Assembly: GCA_031547465.1 (NCBI GenBank)
Contig: JAVBRX010000021.1
Location: 1 to 15,242, forward strand
Direction of reading: 5' to 3'
Source: Hohaiivirga sp031547465
Lineage (GTDB): Bacteria > Pseudomonadota > Alphaproteobacteria > Rhizobiales > Beijerinckiaceae
Length of the DNA: 15,242 nt
The notes under the pieces were generated by a model. It did not search any database. It was given only the letters and a program-made list of their open reading frames with translations, and was not told where the DNA came from. The stretch's first letter is position 1; every line of letters starts with the position of its first letter. Both the position numbers and the translations under genes were made by a program. Below are positions 1 to 9,430 of this stretch, piece by piece.

Positions 1-14
1 CGTCAGGTGAGGTC

Positions 15-1046
15 GTGCGCCTGCCGTCCGGTCCCAAACGTCACTATCCGTCGTACGCCTATGCGGCGGTCGATCTCGGTACCAATAATTGCCGCCTGCT
101 GGTCGCCGTGCCGACGCAATCCGGTTTTCGCGCCGTCGATGCGTTTTCGCGCATCGTCCGCTTGGGCGAGGGCTTGAGCGTCACTCAGCGCCTCTCGGAC
201 GAGGCCGTGGAGCGTACGATCGAGGCGTTGGCGATCTGCAAGACAAAGATGCAGGCGCGGCGGGTGCGCCGGATGCGTCTGGTGGCGACGGAAGCGTGTC
301 GGCTGGCGCTGAACAGCCAGGATTTCATTAGCCGCGTCCGTAGCGAACTCGGCCTGTCGGTGGAGATCATCAGCCCGCGCACCGAGGCGCGGCTGGCGAC
401 GGCGGGGTGTGCATCCCTGGTCGATCCGGAATCCCGATCGGTGATCGTGTTCGACATCGGCGGTGGCTCGACGGAAATCGCCTGGCTCAGGGGGCGGATC
501 CGTTCGCTCCAGACCGATCCTTGCCACAGTATCCGCGCCTGGGATTCCCTGTCCGTAGGTATCGTGCCGCTGGCAGAACGCTACAAATCCACGTCTCTCG
601 ATGCCGGAGTGTTCGAGCAGATGGTGGGCGATGTTTCGCAAATGCTGAGCAAGTTCGCCTCTCTTGCCAGGGGAGCGATGAAAGGGCGCAACGTCCATCT
701 CCTCGGTGCTTCGGGAACCGTCACCACCATCGGTGGCATCCACCTCGGTTTGGCGCGCTATAACCGCGCCAGGGTGGATGGCTTGTGGATGAGCAGGGCC
801 GATGCAGGCGCGGTGATTTCCTCCGTTTCCGCCATGTCCCAGACCGAACGGGTGGCCCATTCCTGCATCGGGCGCGACCGGGCGGATCTCGTTGTTGCCG
901 GTTGCGCCATTCTCGAAGCGATTCTGCGGGAATTCCCGTGCGAGCGGCTGCGGGTCGCCGATAGGGGCTTGCGCGAAGGCATCCTGATGGGAATGATGCG
1001 TAAGGACGGCGCATGGAGCCGTGGCGAAGAGAAGCGTCCGGGATGA
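15..1046 (+). CDS. ppx: Ppx/GppA family phosphatase (short form)
   Basis: Likely hydrolyses inorganic polyphosphate or pppGpp in the cytoplasm, linking phosphate storage to the stringent response. The fold is the actin-like ASKHA ATPase type. Visible motifs are the first phosphate loop DLGTNNCRLL (residues 20-29), PRTEARLA (121-128), the second phosphate loop DIGGGSTE (147-154) and GASGTVTTIGG (231-241). E124, just before ARL, aligns with the catalytic Glu121 I recall for E. coli PPX; D147 and E154 match its metal/phosphate residues. At 343 aa it has only the two N-terminal domains and lacks the C-terminal HD-like part of the roughly 500-aa enterobacterial proteins, which is usual in alphaproteobacteria. 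The GTG at 15 is the first start in the window, but the frame is open to the left edge, so the true start may lie outside. Its stop overlaps the rlmE start (ATGA), implying translational coupling. Polyphosphate versus pppGpp preference cannot be told from sequence. Confidence 0.88.
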   Translation: MRLPSGPKRHYPSYAYAAVDLGTNNCRLLVAVPTQSGFRAVDAFSRIVRLGEGLSVTQRLSDEAVERTIEALAICKTKMQARRVRRMRLVATEACRLALNSQDFISRVRSELGLSVEIISPRTEARLATAGCASLVDPESRSVIVFDIGGGSTEIAWLRGRIRSLQTDPCHSIRAWDSLSVGIVPLAERYKSTSLDAGVFEQMVGDVSQMLSKFASLARGAMKGRNVHLLGASGTVTTIGGIHLGLARYNRARVDGLWMSRADAGAVISSVSAMSQTERVAHSCIGRDRADLVVAGCAILEAILREFPCERLRVADRGLREGILMGMMRKDGAWSRGEEKRPG

Positions 1047-1729
1047 GCAGTAAGGACAAAGGCGGAAGCCGCGCCCTGAAACAGCGGGTCAAGACGGCGC
1101 ATAAGCGCAGCCTGTCGTCGCAACTCTGGCTGGAGCGGCAGTTGAATGATCCCTATGTGGCGCGCGCCAAGCGTGACGGTTACCGGTCGCGCGCCGCTTA
1201 CAAACTCATTGAAATTGACGAGAAATACAAGATCCTGAAATCGGGCGCGCGCATCCTCGATCTTGGTGCTGCTCCCGGCGGCTGGTCGCAGGTGGCGGCG
1301 GCGAAAGTCGGTGCTTCGGGCAAGGTCGTCGGCATCGATCTTCTACCCATTGATCCGTTGCCCGGAGCGACCTTCGAGGTTCTGGACTTTCTTGCCGATG
1401 ACGCTCCGGAGCGATTGCGCGCGATGCTCGGCGGTGGGGCGGATGTCGTTCTGTCCGACATGGCCGCCAACACTACCGGCCACAAGAAGACGGACCATCT
1501 GCGCATCGTCGGCCTCGTCGAAATGGCGGTGGAGTTCGCCCGCGAGGTACTGGCTCCGGGTGGTGCGTTTCTCGCCAAGGTGTTCCAGGGCGGGACGGAA
1601 GGCACGTTGCTTGCCGATCTCAAACGAGATTTTGCTGTTGTCAGACACGTCAAACCGGCGGCAAGCCGTGCCGGATCGTCCGAGCTTTACGTTTTAGCGA
1701 CAGGATTTCGTGGGAGAGACGAGGAATAA
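1043..1729 (+). CDS. rlmE: RlmE, 23S rRNA 2'-O-ribose methyltransferase (FtsJ/RrmJ)
   Basis: Methylates the 2'-OH of the conserved uridine U2552 (E. coli numbering) in the 23S rRNA A-loop, using S-adenosylmethionine, late in 50S subunit assembly. The protein is 228 aa, slightly longer than E. coli RlmE (209 aa) because of a basic N-terminal tail. The SAM-binding motif I is ILDLGAAPGGWS (71-82). The K-D-K-E catalytic tetrad of the family is complete: K54 in SRAAYKL, D139 in VLSDMAAN, K179 in FLAKVFQGG and E214 in SSELYVL. I chose the ATG at 1043 because it overlaps the upstream stop as ATGA and begins the family-like sequence. An in-frame ATG at 1013 would add ten residues and overlap the upstream gene more. 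It is co-transcribed with the upstream phosphatase gene; a hairpin terminator lies at 1883-1913. Confidence 0.95.
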   Translation: MSSKDKGGSRALKQRVKTAHKRSLSSQLWLERQLNDPYVARAKRDGYRSRAAYKLIEIDEKYKILKSGARILDLGAAPGGWSQVAAAKVGASGKVVGIDLLPIDPLPGATFEVLDFLADDAPERLRAMLGGGADVVLSDMAANTTGHKKTDHLRIVGLVEMAVEFAREVLAPGGAFLAKVFQGGTEGTLLADLKRDFAVVRHVKPAASRAGSSELYVLATGFRGRDEE

Positions 1730-1882
1730 CGATTGAGCCTGCCACCATGCGCGGATTTTCCGGCGATGGACCACCGCACGTTTTCATGGAAGATAGGATT
1801 CGGCTCGTGAAGATGGCTGAAATTGCTCAGCGTGGCGATATCGACAACATTTCCTGTGAATGGTTGTTGATGTCAGCCCGCC

Positions 1883-1913
1883 CGGTTTCAGGCGTGAAAC
1901 CGTTATTTTCTTT
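1883..1913 (+). terminator. Rho-independent terminator of the ppx-rlmE operon
   Basis: There is a perfect 8-bp stem, CGGTTTCA (1883-1890) paired with TGAAACCG (1895-1902), around a GGCG tetraloop. It is followed at once by the T-rich tract TTATTTTCTTT (1903-1913). It lies 154 bases after the rlmE stop, in the right orientation to end that transcript. Confidence 0.75.
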
Positions 1914-1992
1914 AATAATTATCGACGGGGAAATTGACGCAGGGTATCGCGGCATTGTGTCTCAGGGTTTTTACGGTCTGTGTAGTTCATGC

Positions 1993-2006
1993 TTGAATGT
2001 GTTCAA
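1993..2006. promoter_or_regulatory. FNR/FixK-type box upstream of the PFOR operon
   Basis: TTGAATGTGTTCAA is a perfect 5+5 inverted repeat and matches the TTGA-N6-TCAA core bound by FNR, Anr and FixK regulators of the CRP family. It is centred about 133 bases before the start of the iron-sulfur flavoprotein gene at 2133 and lies after the upstream terminator. A weak -10-like TAGACT at 2034-2039 would place the box near -45, close to a class II activator position; I see no convincing -35 element. Oxygen-responsive activation fits the anaerobic enzymes downstream. The box is seen directly; the regulation is inferred. Confidence 0.55.
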
Positions 2007-2132
2007 AGACAAAGCCATCGGTAGTGGATGAGGTAGACTGGATATGGAATAAGTCGAAATCGGCGCGGACGGTCGAGAGCCGTATTGCAGCCGTCTTGAA
2101 TTGTACCGGCAATCATAAGGCGAGAATAGGCA

Positions 2133-3758
2133 ATGAGTGTTCAATCCCGGCGTGACATGACGCTCCCTCCCGACTTGTTGGCCAAGAAGGGAACAGGACC
2201 GATCCGGACCAAATTCCCGACATATGTCAATACGTTACCTCCCTGTAATTATGCCTGCCCGACGGGAAGCAACATTCAGGCGTGGCTTGCCCTGGCGCAG
2301 GCCCAGAAATACGAAGAAGCCTTCCAGGAACTGATCCGCAACAATCCGATGCCCGCGATTCACGGGCGCGTCTGTTATCATCCCTGCGAGACGTCCTGTA
2401 ACCGTTCCTCTGTCGATGGCGCAGTGAGTATTCATGCCGTTGAGCGTTTCCTCGGCGACCAGGCGATCGAAAAGGGCTGGAAAGTCCGTAACGACTCCAC
2501 ACCGACCGGCAAGCGTGTGCTGGTGGTTGGCGCCGGGCCGAGCGGTCTGGCGGTGGCATATCACCTGCGACTGATGGGGCACGATGTCGAAATCCGCGAG
2601 AGCGGTCCGGTTGCCGGCGGTATGATGCGGTTTGGCATTCCAGCCTACCGCCTGCCGCGCGACATCCTCGATGCCGAGATCAAGCGCATTCAGGATCTGG
2701 GGGTTCCGATCGTCCTGAATACTCGGGTCGACGATCTTTTGAGCGCCAAGCTCAGCGGCAGTTTCGATGCTCTGTTCATCGCCATCGGCGCGCATGTCGC
2801 CAACGGCGTTGATATTCCGTCTGACGACCCGGGCCGTGTTCTGGATGCCGTTTCGTATCTGCGCGCCATGGAGCTTGGCACCGCGCCGAAGCTCGGTCGC
2901 CGGGTCGCTGTCTATGGCGGTGGTAACACGGCGATGGATGCGGCGCGCACGGCGCGGCGTCATGGTTCGGAAGTGATGGTGGTATACCGTCGTGACCGGG
3001 CCAGCATGCCGGCGCACGATTTTGAATGCGTCGAAGCGATGGAGGAAGGGGTCACTTTCCATTGGCTCAGGACCATCAACCAGATCGACGGCGAGAAGCT
3101 CACACTGGAAAAGATGCAGCTTGATACCAACGGACGTCCGAAAGCGACAGGCGAATTCGAAAGCCTGGAAGCCGATTCTGTCATTCTGGCTCTGGGGCAG
3201 ACCACGGATACCCTCGTTACCAACGGTATTCCGGGCATTGAATCGCGTCCGGACGGAACCGTGATCGTCAACGACCAGATGATGACCGGACATGCCGGCA
3301 TCTTCGCCGGCGGCGACATGGTACCCTCAGCACGCACCGTCACCACCGCAGTCGGTCACGGCAAGCAGGCAGCGCGGCATATCGATGCCTGGCTGCGCGG
3401 CATGACTTACAATTCGGCCAGTAAGAAACCGCTGGTGAAGTACGATCAACTGCACCTCTGGTACAAGACTGACGCCGCCCAGTCCGAGCAGCCGCAGATT
3501 TCCGCTGCTCAGCGCACAACCGGCTTCGAGGAAGTCGTCGGTGGGTTGACTATGGAGGAGGCGCTTTACGAAGCGAAGCGTTGCTATTCCTGTGGCAATT
3601 GCTTCGAGTGCGACGGATGTTATGGCTCCTGCCCGCAGGGGGCGATCATCAAACTCGGCAAGGGCAAGGGATACAAGGTCGATTACAACAAGTGCACCGG
3701 CTGCGAGGCATGCTTCCTGCAATGCCCGTGCCATGCAATTGAAATGGTCCAGAACTGA
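2133..3758 (+). CDS. GltD-like NAD(P)H/FAD oxidoreductase fused to a 2[4Fe-4S] ferredoxin domain
   Basis: A 541-aa flavoprotein of the glutamate synthase small-subunit/dihydropyrimidine dehydrogenase-like family, likely passing electrons between NAD(P)H and ferredoxin-type clusters in the cytoplasm. Domains in order: N-terminal cysteine motif for Fe-S clusters (C38, C42, C81, C85, C89); FAD-binding GAGPSGLA (133-140) with the family signature GGMMRFGIPAYRLP (162-175); NAD(P)-binding YGGGNTAMDAA (261-271); second FAD motif IFAGGD (390-395); and a C-terminal ferredoxin module. Its two clusters are C490-x2-C493-x2-C496-x3-C500-P and C521-x2-C524-x2-C527-x3-C531-P, with extra cysteines at 484, 487 and 533. 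It is not a true GltD: there is no gltB nearby, and the ferredoxin tail is foreign to GltD. Only 17 bases separate it from nifJ, so it is probably the NAD(P)H:ferredoxin partner of PFOR. Related proteins serve 2-oxoacid:NADP oxidoreductases in anaerobic aromatic degraders. AAGGCGAGA upstream serves as a modest ribosome binding site. Confidence 0.85.
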   Translation: MSVQSRRDMTLPPDLLAKKGTGPIRTKFPTYVNTLPPCNYACPTGSNIQAWLALAQAQKYEEAFQELIRNNPMPAIHGRVCYHPCETSCNRSSVDGAVSIHAVERFLGDQAIEKGWKVRNDSTPTGKRVLVVGAGPSGLAVAYHLRLMGHDVEIRESGPVAGGMMRFGIPAYRLPRDILDAEIKRIQDLGVPIVLNTRVDDLLSAKLSGSFDALFIAIGAHVANGVDIPSDDPGRVLDAVSYLRAMELGTAPKLGRRVAVYGGGNTAMDAARTARRHGSEVMVVYRRDRASMPAHDFECVEAMEEGVTFHWLRTINQIDGEKLTLEKMQLDTNGRPKATGEFESLEADSVILALGQTTDTLVTNGIPGIESRPDGTVIVNDQMMTGHAGIFAGGDMVPSARTVTTAVGHGKQAARHIDAWLRGMTYNSASKKPLVKYDQLHLWYKTDAAQSEQPQISAAQRTTGFEEVVGGLTMEEALYEAKRCYSCGNCFECDGCYGSCPQGAIIKLGKGKGYKVDYNKCTGCEACFLQCPCHAIEMVQN

Positions 3759-3775
3759 GCCGGGTGGAGGGTATA

Positions 3776-7363
<3,588 letters not shown>

Positions 7364-7489
7364 TAATATCTTTCGGATATCCGGTTAAACGCACAAAGCA
7401 TTGCGATATGAGAAATCAGAGCATGATGTGTTTCCGTGTAAACGCGCACATGCTCTGGAACGTGAAAATGCTTTAAGTGGAACGCCCGC
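7364..7489. repeat. Palindromic intergenic element A
   Basis: After nifJ lies an imperfect palindrome at about 7418-7456, with outer arms AGAGCATG and CATGCTCT and an inner GTTT/AAAC pairing, followed by AAAATGCTTTA (7466-7476). Read on the minus strand it starts TAAAGCATTTTCACG. A second copy-like element (B) lies at 11901-11998 and shares the block GTGTAAACGC (7436-7445 and 11983-11992) and the TAAAGCATTTT flank. It resembles, from memory, the dispersed palindromes with AGAGCATGATGCG arms common between genes in Rhizobiales and relatives. It has no T-tract on the plus strand, so it is not an obvious terminator. Confidence 0.45.
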
Positions 7490-7527
7490 AATGAAGAAAG
7501 CGGGATGAGGCTATGGCCCCATCCCGC
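7490..7527 (-). terminator. Terminator for the EF-hand gene (minus strand)
   Basis: A perfect 8-bp stem, GCGGGATG (7500-7507) with CATCCCGC (7520-7527), encloses a 12-base loop. Read on the minus strand it is followed by TTTCTTCATT. It lies about 80 bases beyond the stop of the minus-strand EF-hand gene and is oriented to end that transcript. Confidence 0.6.
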
Positions 7528-7546
7528 AGTAATCTTCGGTTATCAG

Positions 7547-7581
7547 CCTGCGAGGATCGAATTTGTCCTCGCAGGTTTTTT
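7547..7581 (+). terminator. Strong Rho-independent terminator of the PFOR operon
   Basis: A perfect 10-bp stem, CCTGCGAGGA (7547-7556) with TCCTCGCAGG (7566-7575), has a 9-base loop and is followed by six Ts (7576-7581). It lies about 184 bases after the nifJ stop. On the minus strand no T-tract follows, so it acts mainly on plus-strand transcription and keeps it out of the convergent EF-hand gene. Confidence 0.85.
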
Positions 7582-7605
7582 CTTGCAGGCTCTTCTTGCC
7601 GTTTC

Positions 7606-8484
7606 TCAGCGGTTGTTGCGGCTCGGACGCTCCTGCCGCGGCCCGTCGTCCCGGTCTCCACGCCGGTTCTGTCTGCTATCGCGTCCAGAACGCTGGAGTT
7701 CGTTCTTCTCGATGACGCCATCATTGTTGCGGTCAAGGCGTTCGAACAGAGCTGTTGTTGGAAGACTGTATTCCTCGAAGGAAACGACGGCATCGCCGTT
7801 GCGGTCAAGCCACTGGAATGAACGCACCCGAGGTTGCTGCGTCCGTTCGAGCCAGAGTGCTTCGAATTCGTCGGCAGATAGGGCGCCGTCCTTGTTGGTA
7901 TCGTATTTTTCGAATTGCCCCTTGCGGGCGGCGTCGATCTCGGCCCGCGTGATTTTGCCGTCTTTGTCGGTGTCGATGGCACCGAGCCGCTCTTTCATGA
8001 AGGGACCCCGACGGCCCATTTTGTCGAGGTCGATGATCCCATCATCGCTTTTGGACATGCGAGAGGCCATGCGCGCCATGGGGCGTTGAAACTCCTCCAG
8101 AGAGATCTTGCCATCGCCGTTGATATCGTAACGCTGGAAAGCCCGCACACGGCGCTCCATCATCCGGTCGCTCCAGAGCTTTTCATACTGCGCCAGCGTC
8201 AGCTTGTCGTCCTTACCGGTATTGTACTTGCCGTATTCCGCGCGCAGGGCGGCCTGCAACTCGTCCTTCGTAATCTTGCCGTCCTTGTTGGCGTCGAACC
8301 GTTCCAGCAGACGTTCTTTCTGAAAATCTCCGCGAAAGTGCATCGGTCCGCCATGCATCCGTTCAGCGTGAGGCCCCCGGAAATGCTCCGGTTTCTGACG
8401 GGCGGAGGCTTCGGCGATGGTGCCGATGGCGGCAAGACCGAAAACTGCGGTCAGCAAAGCGGTGCGAAAAGAAGGGGTCTTCAT
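7606..8484 (-). CDS. Secreted/periplasmic protein with eight EF-hand units
   Basis: Probably an exported calcium-binding protein; its cellular job is unknown. The 292-aa product starts with a signal peptide (basic MKTPSFR, hydrophobic core, ASA cleavage after about residue 28). Six canonical 12-residue calcium loops are visible: D64-E75, D120-E131, D171-E182, D195-E206, D227-E238 and D251-E262. Two degenerate ones lie at about 88-99 and 146-157. The two halves (about 57-158 and 163-264) are clearly duplicated: both carry an LW...R...RVR(A/S)FQ segment before an NGD-containing loop. The two degenerate loops are both in the first half. The tail (265-292) is rich in Arg, Asp and Asn. The start is supported by AAGGAG (8493-8498) eight bases before the ATG. 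It is divergent from the two-component genes with a shared 204-base upstream region, suggesting it may be a target of that system. Confidence 0.88.
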   Translation of the reverse strand: MKTPSFRTALLTAVFGLAAIGTIAEASARQKPEHFRGPHAERMHGGPMHFRGDFQKERLLERFDANKDGKITKDELQAALRAEYGKYNTGKDDKLTLAQYEKLWSDRMMERRVRAFQRYDINGDGKISLEEFQRPMARMASRMSKSDDGIIDLDKMGRRGPFMKERLGAIDTDKDGKITRAEIDAARKGQFEKYDTNKDGALSADEFEALWLERTQQPRVRSFQWLDRNGDAVVSFEEYSLPTTALFERLDRNNDGVIEKNELQRSGRDSRQNRRGDRDDGPRQERPSRNNR

Positions 8485-8688
8485 GGCAGTTTCTCCTTGG
8501 GTCTCAAACCCTCATATCGAGGGAGCGGGAAGGTTGTACCTCGCATCTGTCGCATTTTTATGCCGTAAAAGGCCGGGTTTGTCGCCAAGTATGACAGCGC
8601 GACTGACCGTTGCACTTCGTTACAACTTTTCCGGGCAGGATTCTCCGGGCGCGGTATACAAGGATATGCTTCGAAGGAGATTACCATC
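8485..8688. promoter_or_regulatory. Shared divergent promoter region of the EF-hand and two-component genes
   Basis: This 204-base region must drive both directions. TGCACTTCGTTACA (8611-8624) matches the RstA-box consensus TACATNTNGTTACA, as I recall it, at 10 of 12 fixed positions and carries the GTTACA core. GGTTGTACC at 8532-8540 shows a related GTTGTA core in the opposite sense. AAGGAG at 8674-8679 is the ribosome binding site of the regulator. A -10-like TATACA lies at 8655-8660 without a good -35. These are candidate sites only. Confidence 0.35.
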
Positions 8689-9417
8689 GTGGAGCAGATC
8701 CCGCACATTCTGGTTGTCGACGACCATCGCGATATCCGCGAGCCGCTGGCAGCTTATCTGCGCAAGAACGAATATCGCGCGACCACGGCGCAGAACGCTG
8801 CCGAGGCGAGGGATATGCTTTTGCGCCATGCCTTCGATCTGGTGGTGCTCGATATCATGATGCCAGGCGAGGACGGATTGTCTCTCTGTCGCCACCTGCG
8901 CGAGAATACGACTATTCCGGTGATCCTTCTCACCGCCCGCGCCGATGAGGCGGACAGGATCGTCGGCCTTGAGATCGGTGCCGACGATTACGTCGTCAAG
9001 CCGTTCAGCCCACGGGAATTGCTGGCCCGGGTCAAGAGTGTATTGCGGCGTGTCCATATGCTCCCGCCTTCGCGGGACAGGGCAGGGACGGGGACAAAGC
9101 GCCTCGGTTTTGACCGTTTCATCTTCGATACCGAACGGCGGGAACTGATCGATGAAAACAAGGTGACGATACCGCTCAGCACCAGCGAATACCGTCTGCT
9201 GATGGTTCTGACGCAGAGGCCGCACATTACCCTGACCCGCGATCAGTTACTCGATCTGACAGCGGGCCGGGACGCCATCGCCTTCGATCGCAGCATCGAC
9301 AATCAGGTGAGTCGGTTGCGAAAGAAGCTGGAGCGCGACCCAAAGGTTCCGGAGTTACTCAAGACCATATGGGGCGGCGGCTACGTTCTTGCTGCCGATG
9401 TGTGCGAAATAACATGA
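8689..9417 (+). CDS. OmpR-family two-component response regulator
   Basis: A 242-aa DNA-binding response regulator activated by phosphorylation from the adjacent kinase. The receiver domain (about 5-120) has the acidic pair D11/D12, the phosphoacceptor D55 in VVLDIMMPG, the switch T82 and the conserved K104 in VVKPFSPRE. After a linker, the winged-helix output domain (about 140-238) shows SEYRLLMVLTQRP, then DRSIDNQVSRLRKKLE and the WGGGYVL hairpin typical of OmpR/PhoB proteins. The start is GTG at 8689 with AAGGAG (8674-8679) nine to ten bases upstream. It is followed after 13 bases by the sensor kinase gene and is divergent from the EF-hand gene. The effector domain looks close to OmpR, so tandem binding sites are expected. 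The stimulus is not known. Confidence 0.94.
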   Translation: MEQIPHILVVDDHRDIREPLAAYLRKNEYRATTAQNAAEARDMLLRHAFDLVVLDIMMPGEDGLSLCRHLRENTTIPVILLTARADEADRIVGLEIGADDYVVKPFSPRELLARVKSVLRRVHMLPPSRDRAGTGTKRLGFDRFIFDTERRELIDENKVTIPLSTSEYRLLMVLTQRPHITLTRDQLLDLTAGRDAIAFDRSIDNQVSRLRKKLERDPKVPELLKTIWGGGYVLAADVCEIT

Positions 9418-9430
9418 GGATGCCATTTGC

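Larger units (their letters stand above)
1730..2132. other. Intergenic region between rlmE and the PFOR operon
   Basis: About 400 bases hold the rlmE-side terminator and the FNR-like dyad. An open frame of 94 codons (1747-2031) crosses both elements. It shows no recognisable domain and no clear ribosome binding site, so I do not call it a gene. The stretch is more AT-rich than its neighbours around 1905-1935, as expected for a promoter/terminator region. Confidence 0.6.

Noticed and set aside
121..128. Loss of the catalytic glutamate in the phosphatase (the usual EE replaced by TE).
   Set aside because: Counting against E. coli PPX as I recall it places the catalytic residue at the second Glu, just before ARL, and that one is kept (E124).
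1747..2031. A 94-codon open frame between rlmE and the PFOR operon.
   Set aside because: It has no recognisable domain and no clear ribosome binding site, and it runs across a good terminator hairpin and the FNR-like dyad, so it is best treated as non-coding.
2235..3293. A 352-codon minus-strand open frame inside the flavoprotein gene.
   Set aside because: It is a shadow of a strongly conserved plus-strand gene; GC-rich codon bias opens the opposite strand. The same holds for long minus frames within nifJ (4745-5899, 6656-7342).
2133..3758. Glutamate synthase small subunit (GltD) annotation.
   Set aside because: There is no large subunit gene nearby, the protein carries a C-terminal 2[4Fe-4S] module not found in GltD, and it is paired with PFOR.
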